From contig NZ_LT906468.1 in assembly GCF_900187125.1 (NCBI RefSeq), forward strand, positions 2,666,001 to 2,730,000: a stretch of DNA of 64,000 bases. The letters run 5' to 3'. The notes under the pieces were generated by a model. That model ran no database searches, was not told the DNA's origin, and worked only from the letters and a program-made list of their open reading frames with translations. Position numbers and translations under genes: made by a program. Below, in pieces: positions 7,325 to 16,196 of the stretch (position 1 is its first letter; each line of letters starts with the position of its first letter). Source of the DNA: Sphingobacterium mizutaii. GTDB taxonomy: Bacteria; Bacteroidota; Bacteroidia; Sphingobacteriales; Sphingobacteriaceae.

Positions 7325-9730
7325 TTATTTCTTTCCGAAAAGTCTTGAAAAGAATCCTCTTTTTTGTTGTGCAGAATAGCCATAGCCATAGCCGTAGCCA
7401 TAACCACCGTATCCATATCCGCCATAACCATAAGGGTTATTCCCGAATTTCACACCATTTAATAGGATTGCCATATTTGTCAATGCTGAAGAATCATAGA
7501 TCTTCTGAACATCTGGCAATTGCCTTCTATCCATTTTGCCCGCACGCACCACAAATATAGTAACGTCGGTAATTCTATTAACGATATCAGCATCAGCAAC
7601 GATTCCTAGAGGAACATTATCTACAATAATATAGTCATAACGTTCTTTAAGTTCAGCGATTAATTGATCAAGGCGTTCGCTCAATAAAAGCTCTACCGGG
7701 TTCGGTGCAATCACACCAATTGGAACGATATCTATTTCAGAATCCGTTCTATCTTTATAAATGATCTCATCGACCGTAACAGAGCTATCTGATAAGTAAT
7801 GAGTCACACCAATTGGCATTGGGAATTTGGTGATATTACTTAAAGTACCCTTTCTAAGGTCTAAATCCACCAATACCACTTTCTTTTTCAAGAAGGTCAT
7901 ACTAACCCCTAAATTGATTACAGAGAAGGTCTTACCAGCACCAACATTGAATGAGGTAAAGGTCACGACCTTTTGCTTTTTATCACCAGAGGACATAAAG
8001 CTCAAGTTGGTTCTGAAAATCCTAAATGCTTCAGTAACCTCATCCACGCCTTGTTCTTTAATAACGATATCACTCTTAGCGGTTTTCATTTCTGTGGAGA
8101 AAGGAATTTCAGCCAAGAAAGGAACACTTACAGCATCTTCAATATCCTTACGGTTTCTAACCTTGGTGTTCAACAATAACATCAACAACAATATTGCTGC
8201 TGGAACTGCGATACCAATTGCAACACCGATAGCTACTTTTTTCAATTTGCTAGGATAAAAAGGAAGATTTGAACCCGATGCAGAGTCAATTACGCGGATA
8301 TTATCATCAGTCATTGCTCTATTGATAGCATTTTCTTCACGTTTGTTCAACAAGAAAATATAAAGCTCTTCAATAACCTTTTGTTGACGTTCAGCAGATA
8401 ACATAATCCTTTGTTTTGAAGGAAGGCTTTTTGCTTTACCAATAGCGGCATTCTCTTCATCCTTCATGTTGCTCATCCTGATCCTAAAACCGGAAATTAC
8501 ATTATCTATCGCTCTTGCAATATTCTGCCTAACTTGGCTTAAGGCGTTGTTTAAGTCTTGGACAATTGGGTTTTCTGAGCTGTTTCCGCTCATTAAGCGG
8601 TTTCTTCTCAACAATAATGTGTTGTATTCAGAAATAATTCCTTCAATATTATTATCAACCAAGCCAGTATTACTTGGAATTAGATCATCAACCCGGCTAG
8701 GATCACTCAATCTTTGGCGCATAATTTCCACTAACTTCATTTGAGTTTCCAATTCCTTGCTGGAGCTTTGGTAGGTCCTTGATTCGGTCCAATATTGTTC
8801 CCCAGCGGATTTCACATCTAAACCTTGGTTCTGGGTTTTCATTCCTTCAAGACTGGATTCAACTGAACTAAGTTCCTTTTCAATAATCACGATCCTATCG
8901 TTGATAAAATCTGCAGTATTATTTGCTACAGTCTTTTTATCCTCAATAGTCATTTGATTATATACCTCAATCAATTTTGTGATCATATCTTCCGCTCTCA
9001 ACGGGGATGCATCTTCCAAAGTCATCTGAAGAATTTCTACATCTTCCATTTGAAGGATCTTTAAATTACCCAAGAAATAACTAACCATAGACTCAATAGG
9101 GTTTTTGGTTATCGTAATTTGTTCAGATAAGTTAACGCGATATGATTTGTCGGAATTGGCTGAAATAATCAAATTTCCGACAGGGGTTTTGACTTCCGAG
9201 TTAAGTTTAACCGTAATTGTTTTATCTGGGTCTGAATTTGAAAATGAAGATAATTCAACCTGATTATTGCCTTTATATTTCAAGTTAAATGAAAATCCTG
9301 ATTGCGGAGCTGCATTCCTAAAACGAACAATAAACGGTGATGTTTTATAAAGCTCTACTGACCTTAACCCTTCCTTTCTAGAATAACTGATATCAGCGTT
9401 CAAAAGACTAATGGTATTTCGCATTAATTCTTGAGATCTAAGCTGAAGGATTTCAGAATTAACATTTACCATGTTGTAAAAGTTATTTGGTCTGGTTATC
9501 CTAGAGGCACTCATGGAATTGGTGGCTGTTTTAATCATTACAGTTTGGTCCTTTTTATATAAAAATGGAGTTTTACTGTATTGGTAATAAAAATATCCAC
9601 CAAAGATCAAGATCGATAATAAGAACCATTTCCAGTTCCCTAAAAGATATCGCAAGATATCTAATACATAAAGAGATTGATCTTGTTTACCTTTTCCTTG
9701 AAAAGATTTATTCATTGAATGATTAACCAT
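7325..9730 (-). CDS. wzc: Wzc-like EPS co-polymerase and BY-kinase
   Basis: 801 aa, the fused form: an N-terminal Wzz chain-length domain with a first membrane helix (about residues 35-52), a long periplasmic coiled-coil region, a second helix near 500-520, then a C-terminal bacterial tyrosine kinase. Walker A is FNVGAGKT with Lys600, followed by VVLVDLDLRKGT (Walker A'). The tail carries nine tyrosines between residues 767 and 785 in a Gly-Tyr repeat, the expected autophosphorylation cluster. In the family, cycling phosphorylation controls polymer length and export through Wza. It is the last gene of the EPS locus, 7 bp after the Wza-like gene. Confidence 0.93.
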   Translation of the reverse strand: MVNHSMNKSFQGKGKQDQSLYVLDILRYLLGNWKWFLLSILIFGGYFYYQYSKTPFLYKKDQTVMIKTATNSMSASRITRPNNFYNMVNVNSEILQLRSQELMRNTISLLNADISYSRKEGLRSVELYKTSPFIVRFRNAAPQSGFSFNLKYKGNNQVELSSFSNSDPDKTITVKLNSEVKTPVGNLIISANSDKSYRVNLSEQITITKNPIESMVSYFLGNLKILQMEDVEILQMTLEDASPLRAEDMITKLIEVYNQMTIEDKKTVANNTADFINDRIVIIEKELSSVESSLEGMKTQNQGLDVKSAGEQYWTESRTYQSSSKELETQMKLVEIMRQRLSDPSRVDDLIPSNTGLVDNNIEGIISEYNTLLLRRNRLMSGNSSENPIVQDLNNALSQVRQNIARAIDNVISGFRIRMSNMKDEENAAIGKAKSLPSKQRIMLSAERQQKVIEELYIFLLNKREENAINRAMTDDNIRVIDSASGSNLPFYPSKLKKVAIGVAIGIAVPAAILLLMLLLNTKVRNRKDIEDAVSVPFLAEIPFSTEMKTAKSDIVIKEQGVDEVTEAFRIFRTNLSFMSSGDKKQKVVTFTSFNVGAGKTFSVINLGVSMTFLKKKVVLVDLDLRKGTLSNITKFPMPIGVTHYLSDSSVTVDEIIYKDRTDSEIDIVPIGVIAPNPVELLLSERLDQLIAELKERYDYIIVDNVPLGIVADADIVNRITDVTIFVVRAGKMDRRQLPDVQKIYDSSALTNMAILLNGVKFGNNPYGYGGYGYGGYGYGYGYGYSAQQKRGFFSRLFGKK

Positions 9731-9737
9731 TAATTTC

Positions 9738-10538
9738 TTAGTTTCTATTAAATAATGCTAAAAGGCTTACTCCTAATGTTAACAAACCGGTTGCAAAACC
9801 TACATATCTCCAAGTAAGGTCTTCTCGAGGAGAAGGAACAGCAGATTTAGGTTTGACATAAACGATATCATTCTGTTTCAAGTAAAAGGTTGGAGAATCA
9901 AATAGATTAACATCTTCAATATTACTTGTATACATTTTTCTATAACCGTTTTCTTCTCGGATTACAGTAATGGCATCAGTCAACGCATTTGTTGTTAGAC
10001 CTCCACTACGGGTAATTGCTTCTAGAATAGAAATCTGACCATCTGGAACATTTAAAATACCAACCGAAGCAACTTCACCCATCATCATTACTTTGATGTT
10101 TAGAAGCTCAATTCTTACTAGAGGGGAATTGATCAAATTTTCATTGACTAATCTATCTAAAATGAATTTCTTTAGTTCTTCAACAGTTTTGCCTTCGGCT
10201 TGAATGATACCTAAGACAGGGAAGTCGATATTACCATTTTTATCCACTAAATATCCTTTTTCAGTTGGAGCTCCAGTTCCGGAAGTTGAAATTTCACCTT
10301 TATCACCTACATTATAAATGCCACCATCAGGGTTGAAAGGTGCTGCCAATTCAGGAGTCTTTGAACTGATAATAATGCTCAATCTATCATACTTCTGAAT
10401 CTTTAAGGTTGGAATTTCCTGCATAGGATATTCAGAACCTGGAACCATATTTTCAAGGTAAGTTACCTTTTTAGAAACAACGCATGAGCTAAGTACAAAC
10501 AAAGTCAATGCAAACAGGCTGATAATTAATCTATTCAT
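9738..10538 (-). CDS. wza: Wza-like polysaccharide export lipoprotein
   Basis: 266 aa from the ATG at 10538; a TTG two codons further upstream is possible but the ATG gives a clean signal. The signal peptide ends in lipobox LSSC (cysteine near residue 19), so it is an outer-membrane-directed lipoprotein. The Poly_export domain (about residues 45-130) and SLBB-like repeats (about 130-220) follow, and a hydrophobic segment near residue 245 fits a membrane-spanning C-terminus. It forms the export channel working with the adjacent Wzc. The start overlaps the end of the HprK-like gene by 8 bp, so the kinase and the exporter are translationally linked. Confidence 0.92.
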   Translation of the reverse strand: MNRLIISLFALTLFVLSSCVVSKKVTYLENMVPGSEYPMQEIPTLKIQKYDRLSIIISSKTPELAAPFNPDGGIYNVGDKGEISTSGTGAPTEKGYLVDKNGNIDFPVLGIIQAEGKTVEELKKFILDRLVNENLINSPLVRIELLNIKVMMMGEVASVGILNVPDGQISILEAITRSGGLTTNALTDAITVIREENGYRKMYTSNIEDVNLFDSPTFYLKQNDIVYVKPKSAVPSPREDLTWRYVGFATGLLTLGVSLLALFNRN

Positions 10539-11445
10539 TTTCAAGTTTATTTACTTTTTTAATTTCATTTAAGCATAGTTTGGCTGCATCCGGATTTGGG
10601 AGGCAATTTAATTGTCCAACATTAGTTCGCTGGATAATGTTTTCCAGTATGTTAACCATGGCAGAAAAAATATTGGAATTCCATCTGATTGCAGTAAAAC
10701 TTGGCAATAGAGCCAACAAGGATTCTACACCTTTGCTTTTCCATACCATTTGGTTTTCTTTCGCTTGTGTTAATCTTACGATTGACATTAATTTCCGCTT
10801 TTTATTAATATAGCAAGCTGTTTTCCCACTCCATGGCGTTCCATAAATATAGACTTCGTCGCCCTCGATTCTAACAGCTGGGTTATCATCATTTAACAGT
10901 TGAAAACCTTCATTGGTGCTTATCCACAATCTACTATGGGTACTTTTCCCAGTTCCGCTTTTCCCTAAAAAGGATACAGCATACTCTCCATTTTCCACTA
11001 CGGATGAATGGATCAAAGCTGTATTATTTGAAAGAACTCTCTGGCCAAATGCAACCATTATCAGCCAGCTTAAAATATTGGAGTCATACAACTCCTGTTT
11101 TTTTATATGAATTTTGGAGAATCTAAATTCTTTATCGCTTACCATTCTCCAAATCTCAGTGTCTTTAGCATTCGCATTTTCCACAGAGGTGATATACTTT
11201 TGTTCTGTTTCTTCAAATTTGAATCTATCACCCCAAATGATTGAAACATCACTCAAAAGCTTGGCATTTGTCAGATCAATATCAGTCGGTTCCAAAACGA
11301 TTTCAATATTCACTATGGCTTCTGCACCTTGTTCAACAGGAACCTCAAAATCAATAAATGAAGATAAACTACTTTGAATATCAATAGAATCATCATAAAC
11401 GACCCTAATTAAATTCTCAGCAACTAAATAGTCCACTGTTTTCAT
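10531..11445 (-). CDS. HprK-like serine kinase of a peptide-tailoring module
   Basis: 304 aa from the ATG at 11445; a TTG four codons upstream also fits. The C-terminal half has a P-loop resembling HPr kinase and PEP carboxykinase: FLGKSGTGKSTHSRLW with Lys167, followed by LNDDNPAVR near residue 190 (acidic metal-binding residues) and YGTPWSGKTACY near 210. The N-terminal ~140 residues are specific to this group. Homologues in paeninodin-type lasso-peptide clusters phosphorylate a C-terminal serine of the precursor, and others occur in EPS loci beside PqqD-like proteins. No HPr is encoded nearby. The true substrate is unknown. Confidence 0.8.
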   Translation of the reverse strand: MKTVDYLVAENLIRVVYDDSIDIQSSLSSFIDFEVPVEQGAEAIVNIEIVLEPTDIDLTNAKLLSDVSIIWGDRFKFEETEQKYITSVENANAKDTEIWRMVSDKEFRFSKIHIKKQELYDSNILSWLIMVAFGQRVLSNNTALIHSSVVENGEYAVSFLGKSGTGKSTHSRLWISTNEGFQLLNDDNPAVRIEGDEVYIYGTPWSGKTACYINKKRKLMSIVRLTQAKENQMVWKSKGVESLLALLPSFTAIRWNSNIFSAMVNILENIIQRTNVGQLNCLPNPDAAKLCLNEIKKVNKLENE

Positions 11446-11467
11446 TATTTCCTTCAAAAAAATATAA

Positions 11468-13093
11468 TTACTGCATATAAACTGATTGACTACACTTTTC
11501 AGCCAATTTTAAGTCGTGTGTTACAAAAATGACAATTTTGTTTTTCGCTGCACTCATCAACCTCTCTATTAATAGTTCTGCTGTTTTATGATCTAAAGCC
11601 GACGTTACTTCATCAAATAACCAAATACTGTTTTCTTTCATTAATGCTCTTGCCAATGCAATGCGCTGTGCTTGTCCTTCAGAGAGACCATATCCTGACT
11701 CTCCTATTATTGTATCTAAACCGTCGGGTAGTTCATAGACAAATTCAGAACAACTGAGGTACAAGACTTCATATAGCTTTTCAGGGTTGACATTTTCAGT
11801 ATCCGTCAGGATATTTTCCTTGATGGTACCAGAAAACAATTTATCTCCTTGAGGAACATAAGCTATATTCACTCGGTGATTATGGTTTATGGAGTAGGTT
11901 TTTAAACCAGTTTCCACATAGATTTCACCTTTATTGGGCTGGATAACAGCCAACAATAACCTGATTAATGTGGTTTTCCCTTTACCGCTGGATCCAATGA
12001 TTGCAGTTGGTTCTCCTTTTTTCACCTTCAAGTTAAAATCATCAATCACTAAATTGTCTTCATATTTAAAGCTTAAGTTTTTGATGATCAATTCATAAGG
12101 ATCTTTAATAAATTCAGGAGAATATTCTTCTTCCACTTCCGTTTTATAAACCTCCTCAACCCTTTCTGCTGCTGTTCTAAATTTGATAAAAACAGGTATG
12201 AAACTCATAAGGAGTAATAATGGACCTTGAATCCTTCCGACTAATTGAAGAAATGCGGTCATCATCCCAAATGTGATTTCATCGGTTCTCAATTTATATA
12301 CACCCCAAACAAAAGTTAAAAGGAATCCGATATTGATAAGTAACTTCAAAGAACTCTGTGAAATCGTTGAAAAATTCAACATTTTCAATTTTAAATCATA
12401 TATGTTCGCTTGGCTCTCCTCGACTTTTTGCCATCTAAAATTTTGGAGTCCCAAGGCTCTTAAAACCATTCTAAATCTCAAGTTTTCTTGCACTACCTTA
12501 CCCAAATTTGATTCTGCTTTTTTCAAGGACCTATTGATAAACCTCAGCTTCTTGAAATAAATTTTGGTAAAAATGAACAATGGTGAAATTGCCAGTATCA
12601 ATAAAGCGAGCATAGGGTCCATAGACCATAACAGCGCAAAAGAGGCCAGTAATTTGATAACGGTGATCAGAAAAGAGATAAATGAGAACCCAATCATCTG
12701 AACGATTTCATTGGCATCATTATTTATCCTAATCTGCATATCCCCCGTATGCCAATTTTTAATTACTTTCCATTTTGACAACATCTGGATCTTGATCAAT
12801 CTATTTTGAACTTCAATGAGCATTTTTGCTCTTGTTTTTTCATTGACCCAAGATCCCCAAGCTTTAACAATAAGTCCAAGAACGATAAAAAATACGGTTA
12901 AAATAAGCGCTTTATCTACAGAGGCTTTATCCCCGCTGATTGCAAAATCAATCGCATGTTTCGACCAGATAACAAAGTATAAAGAACAAGCGATCCCGAT
13001 TAACTCTAGGATGAAAAAAACTATCAGTTCATTTTTATGTCCCTTTGCTTGTTCCCAAGCCCACTTTAGCTGATATGTAATTCCTGCAAGCAA
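11468..13093 (-). CDS. ABC exporter, fused membrane and ATPase domains
   Basis: 541 aa. Residues 1-320 form an exporter-type transmembrane domain with about six helices; residues 340-541 are the ATPase, with Walker A GSSGKGKT (Lys373), signature LSEGQAQRIALARA near 484, Walker B LFDEVTSALD near 507 and the H-loop THD near 530. The start appears to be TTG at 13093: a stop lies just upstream in frame and the next ATG would remove two helices. No N-terminal C39 peptidase domain is present. This architecture matches single-chain exporters of lasso peptides and lipids (MsbA-like). Spacing to the preceding gene is 4 bp. Confidence 0.88.
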   Translation of the reverse strand: MLAGITYQLKWAWEQAKGHKNELIVFFILELIGIACSLYFVIWSKHAIDFAISGDKASVDKALILTVFFIVLGLIVKAWGSWVNEKTRAKMLIEVQNRLIKIQMLSKWKVIKNWHTGDMQIRINNDANEIVQMIGFSFISFLITVIKLLASFALLWSMDPMLALLILAISPLFIFTKIYFKKLRFINRSLKKAESNLGKVVQENLRFRMVLRALGLQNFRWQKVEESQANIYDLKLKMLNFSTISQSSLKLLINIGFLLTFVWGVYKLRTDEITFGMMTAFLQLVGRIQGPLLLLMSFIPVFIKFRTAAERVEEVYKTEVEEEYSPEFIKDPYELIIKNLSFKYEDNLVIDDFNLKVKKGEPTAIIGSSGKGKTTLIRLLLAVIQPNKGEIYVETGLKTYSINHNHRVNIAYVPQGDKLFSGTIKENILTDTENVNPEKLYEVLYLSCSEFVYELPDGLDTIIGESGYGLSEGQAQRIALARALMKENSIWLFDEVTSALDHKTAELLIERLMSAAKNKIVIFVTHDLKLAEKCSQSVYMQ

Positions 13094-13097
13094 TACT

Positions 13098-14195
13098 TTA
13101 TATTTTGAACCTTGAGTAATATTGCATTATTGGAAACCAAATCGCTTCTGAAGGCGTTACCTTAACATACTTCAAAAAGCTTTTCCATATTCTTCTCTTT
13201 TTATTCGCACGACCGCCATTCAAATTGACTTCTTTATCAGCGAAATTTGCATTATGAAAACCAAAATTTCCGGACACTAAAATATCCTCCATCATCCAAT
13301 CTGCATTCAGATTTGTTGTCAGATTATAGGGAAGGTTAGATTCTTCTAATCCCAAATATTTCACCAACAAATGGTGTAACATATCTATCCAATTCTTTAT
13401 CCCCAGTTTGGAATAAATCTCTTTTAGATTTTTACTCCTTAACTCCTCTTTATAATGAGCATAAATTCTAGCAGAATCACATAATTGTCGAATTCCTATA
13501 CCGTAGGAAAGCAGGTGTTTCAGAATATGAGAATTTGCTTGAATAATAGTTTCTAATGCTGACGGTAATTTAATTTTAGTGTTTTCAATATTTAATGTCG
13601 TAAAGTTATTGACCTCATCCAATCTGATTTTTTCCAATGTTTTTTGAACGAAGGGATTATGTATATCAAACATGTTTTGATGATGTTCGACTTCAAATCC
13701 TTCGAAATTATACTCGGAACTAAATCCAGGCATAGAATTGATCTCTAATCCTTTTTCGTTAATAATATTAAATGCTTTGGTATAAGATGTTTTGTCTTCA
13801 AAAAATAGATCAATATCACCGCATACCCTTCTAGAAGGATTGTCATAGCACATAGCGAGACCTTGGCCTTTTAGCAATATGCTGTTGACATGATGACCTA
13901 GGAAAACTGAATGTAACTTAATGATGATCTCATTCATTCTTTCATTCCTTTGCGCATGCTTTTCAACACGGACCGCCCAATTCAACAATAAGCTTTTACT
14001 TGGTTGATATTTAGGCTCTAATTTTTGAATCCCGTCAAATACGATACATTCTACGGTTTGATTTATACTAATTTTATAAATTTCTTCCCATTCCCGGTTA
14101 GTTAAAGGAAATAACTCAGTATCTAAATTAGCATTTTTCCACAATCCAGATTTAAGTAATAAAAAAAATATATTAATAATCCTGTTTTTTAGCAT
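13098..14195 (-). CDS. Nucleotidyltransferase family protein (NTP_transf_5-like)
   Basis: 365 aa. The mark of the 'uncharacterised nucleotidyltransferase' family is present: SILLKGQGLAMCY near residue 107 followed by RRVCGDIDLFF, with the metal-binding pair Asp127 and Asp129. The rest is helical. In some lasso-peptide clusters a relative sits beside the HprK-like kinase and is thought to extend or modify the phosphorylated C-terminus; in EPS loci of other bacteria relatives co-occur with PqqD- and HprK-like proteins. Gaps to both neighbours are 4 bp. It could alternatively act on a sugar or a protein; the sequence does not decide this. Confidence 0.85.
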   Translation of the reverse strand: MLKNRIINIFFLLLKSGLWKNANLDTELFPLTNREWEEIYKISINQTVECIVFDGIQKLEPKYQPSKSLLLNWAVRVEKHAQRNERMNEIIIKLHSVFLGHHVNSILLKGQGLAMCYDNPSRRVCGDIDLFFEDKTSYTKAFNIINEKGLEINSMPGFSSEYNFEGFEVEHHQNMFDIHNPFVQKTLEKIRLDEVNNFTTLNIENTKIKLPSALETIIQANSHILKHLLSYGIGIRQLCDSARIYAHYKEELRSKNLKEIYSKLGIKNWIDMLHHLLVKYLGLEESNLPYNLTTNLNADWMMEDILVSGNFGFHNANFADKEVNLNGGRANKKRRIWKSFLKYVKVTPSEAIWFPIMQYYSRFKI

Positions 14196-14199
14196 TACT

Positions 14200-14469
14200 T
14201 TAATCTCTGATTAAACCTCCTTTTACAAAGGTTTGGATTAGCTTTTTAGCATCATTTAAAGCAATCTCCTCTTGAACATCATAATTTTCCAACAAAATCT
14301 GGGAAACGGTTTCTTCAGTAAATTCTTTACCTTGTAACTCTTCCCATAAAAATGCAGCAGTTTCATTAAGCGTAAAAACTTTAGACATATCAATCATATC
14401 CTGTCCTGGATCGATGATGATAAAGTCATTACCTAATTTCCGTAACTGCAAATCATTTCTCAATTTCAT
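14200..14469 (-). CDS. PqqD-like peptide-binding protein (RRE fold)
   Basis: 89 aa, the full length of a stand-alone PqqD/RRE protein. It shows the family pattern: N-terminal beta strands (LRKLGNDFIIIDP), then LNETAAFLWEEL near residue 43 and the wing and helices ending VKGGLIRD. PqqD-fold proteins bind leader regions of ribosomal peptides and present them to modifying enzymes; in lasso clusters this is the B1 protein. It lies 3 bp after the S26-like gene and 4 bp before the nucleotidyltransferase. Its presence implies a peptide or protein ligand, but no precursor gene is seen in the window. Confidence 0.88.
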   Translation of the reverse strand: MKLRNDLQLRKLGNDFIIIDPGQDMIDMSKVFTLNETAAFLWEELQGKEFTEETVSQILLENYDVQEEIALNDAKKLIQTFVKGGLIRD

Positions 14470-14472
14470 TTT

Positions 14473-14922
14473 TCAACTATTAAATTTACTTAAGAGGTAT
14501 CTCAATGGCCTTAAATAGTACCATAATATCCCTAACTTCTTATTATACCAAGAATTAACATGAAGTTCTTTTCGATCCCTATATCCGTTCATCACGATTG
14601 CTAAAACATCATTTTTTAGGATAATTTCCTTTTGATAGAGATTTCCATCGCCGGCTAAGATTAATGTATCATCTTTCATTCCAACGAGTCGATGTAAAAC
14701 AATTTTACCTTCATGTTTGGCTAAAAGAATATCACCTATATTAACATTATTATCAATGGGTTGTTTGATTGCAACTTGATCTGCATGCCTCAAAAAAGGC
14801 AACATACTGTTTCCAGAAACATTAAATTTCACTGTTTTTCCAAGGTTTAGATCTTCTTGGATTAAATTGAAAAATAATTGATTTGGAACCTTATGGCTCT
14901 TTGCATTCATGTTTTCGTCCAT
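14473..14922 (-). CDS. S24/S26-type peptidase-like protein without membrane anchor
   Basis: 149 aa. The serine motif SGNSMLPFL (Ser39) and the second motif GDILLAKHEGKIVLHRLVG (His77) match the signal-peptidase/LexA-fold group. The HRL context fits the Ser/His dyad of SipW- or Sec11-type signal peptidases rather than the Ser/Lys dyad of LepB. No membrane helix flanks the domain, so unlike ordinary signal peptidases it would be cytoplasmic or peripheral. As first gene of the peptide module it is a candidate for trimming the unknown substrate. It could instead be a catalytically idle binding domain. Confidence 0.75.
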   Translation of the reverse strand: MDENMNAKSHKVPNQLFFNLIQEDLNLGKTVKFNVSGNSMLPFLRHADQVAIKQPIDNNVNIGDILLAKHEGKIVLHRLVGMKDDTLILAGDGNLYQKEIILKNDVLAIVMNGYRDRKELHVNSWYNKKLGILWYYLRPLRYLLSKFNS

Positions 14923-15060
14923 TAATCAATATTTTTTTAGGTTAAATAATGATAATTTAGCAAGAAAGAATAAGAACAACGAAAGAATCGTAAGAAAATT
15001 TGTTGAACGTCAATAAAAAGCATCTTCTACGATTTTGCGCTAAATTAGGTATTGGCAATA

Positions 15061-16176
15061 TTAGGCTAAAATCTTATTATATATTTGTAAACATTTATCT
15101 ACCATTTTTTGTCGCGTAAAATGCTCAAAATAGCGTTTTTTCGCTCCTTCCGATAAATTTTTGTAGACATCTTCATTGGTCAAGATTGTGAGGAATGAAT
15201 CGGCCAAAGAGCGCTCATCCTCAATTTCTACCGTCAATCCCGAAACCCCATTTTGGTTTACCCAACTAACTCCAGATTCGGGAATTCTCGTTGAAACAAT
15301 TGGTTTTCCATAGCCCATTGCTTCGATTTGAACAATTGCAAAAGCTTCCGTTTTCAAGATTGAACTTAAACAGAACAGATCACAGGCCTGGTAATATCCC
15401 ACTACCTCTTCATCAGTCATGAACCCTAATAATTTCACTTTTGATTCCAATCCATTTTCGACAATCAGGGCTTCCAAATCTTCTTTTAATGGCCCCTTTC
15501 CACCGATGACAATTTGGTAACTGTCATCCAAGTATTTAGCGGATTTAATTAGATATTCGTATCCTTTATACTCAACTAATCGACCTAATGAAAAAATTAT
15601 CTTCTTATTTGGATATTCCCCTTTAATCTTTTCAACCAAAGGAGATAACTCAGGATCTACATCGACACCGATGGGAATAAAATCCACCTTTGATTGAACC
15701 ACTTTAAGAAATTTAGATTGCTCTACATAAATCGGGGTTGTTCCGACAACAACATCTGCCCTTTTAATTAACCAATCTTGAAGAGGTTTATATAAACGCA
15801 ATAAGGTTTTCTGCTTTAATATATCACTATGCCAATGAAGTACTACTTTCCCTTTATAATTTGACAGGTACAGAGCCAGAGCAGCCATTGGGTCGGGATG
15901 ATGTACATGAATGACATCATAATTCCTGCCAATCTTCCGCAGTTTAGTGATCATCTTAGGGGCTAATTTGGTCGCTGCAGCATTGATTTGAGTGGCAACA
16001 ACAAAAAGGGTAGCGAACTTATTTAAATGGATTGTGGCTTCTGGATGGTCTTCTGTAGAAGCACATAGCATATCGCAATGAACCCCTTGATTTGATAAAC
16101 CAAGCATCAAATCGTATTCAACCTTTTCAACTCCTCCTCTGATTGGATAAAACTTCCCTAATTGTAGAACTTTCAT
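15061..16176 (-). CDS. GT4-type glycosyltransferase
   Basis: 371 aa, GT-B fold. The N-terminus shows the glycine-rich acceptor-side motif (GKFYPIRGGVEKVEY). The C-terminal half has GRLVEYKGYEYLI near residue 197 and the EX7E motif EAFAIVQIE near residue 281, which binds the nucleotide-sugar ribose and phosphates. It should add one sugar, with retention of configuration, to the lipid-linked repeat unit on the cytoplasmic face. It is separated from the peptide module by 138 bp, the largest gap in this part of the EPS locus, and lies 20 bp after the next upstream gene. Confidence 0.9.
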   Translation of the reverse strand: MKVLQLGKFYPIRGGVEKVEYDLMLGLSNQGVHCDMLCASTEDHPEATIHLNKFATLFVVATQINAAATKLAPKMITKLRKIGRNYDVIHVHHPDPMAALALYLSNYKGKVVLHWHSDILKQKTLLRLYKPLQDWLIKRADVVVGTTPIYVEQSKFLKVVQSKVDFIPIGVDVDPELSPLVEKIKGEYPNKKIIFSLGRLVEYKGYEYLIKSAKYLDDSYQIVIGGKGPLKEDLEALIVENGLESKVKLLGFMTDEEVVGYYQACDLFCLSSILKTEAFAIVQIEAMGYGKPIVSTRIPESGVSWVNQNGVSGLTVEIEDERSLADSFLTILTNEDVYKNLSEGAKKRYFEHFTRQKMVDKCLQIYNKILA

Positions 16177-16196
16177 ATTGGTAAACTGTATGGCGT

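Noticed and set aside
10531..14922. Complete lasso-peptide biosynthesis cluster
   Set aside because: Asparagine-synthetase-like cyclase and transglutaminase-like protease are missing from the whole window, so only the tailoring/export part resembles such clusters.
14937..15023. 28-codon frame upstream of the peptide module as a RiPP precursor
   Set aside because: Hydrophobic throughout, no leader/core division, no conserved Thr or acidic ring residue as in lasso precursors; chance expectation for such a short frame is high.
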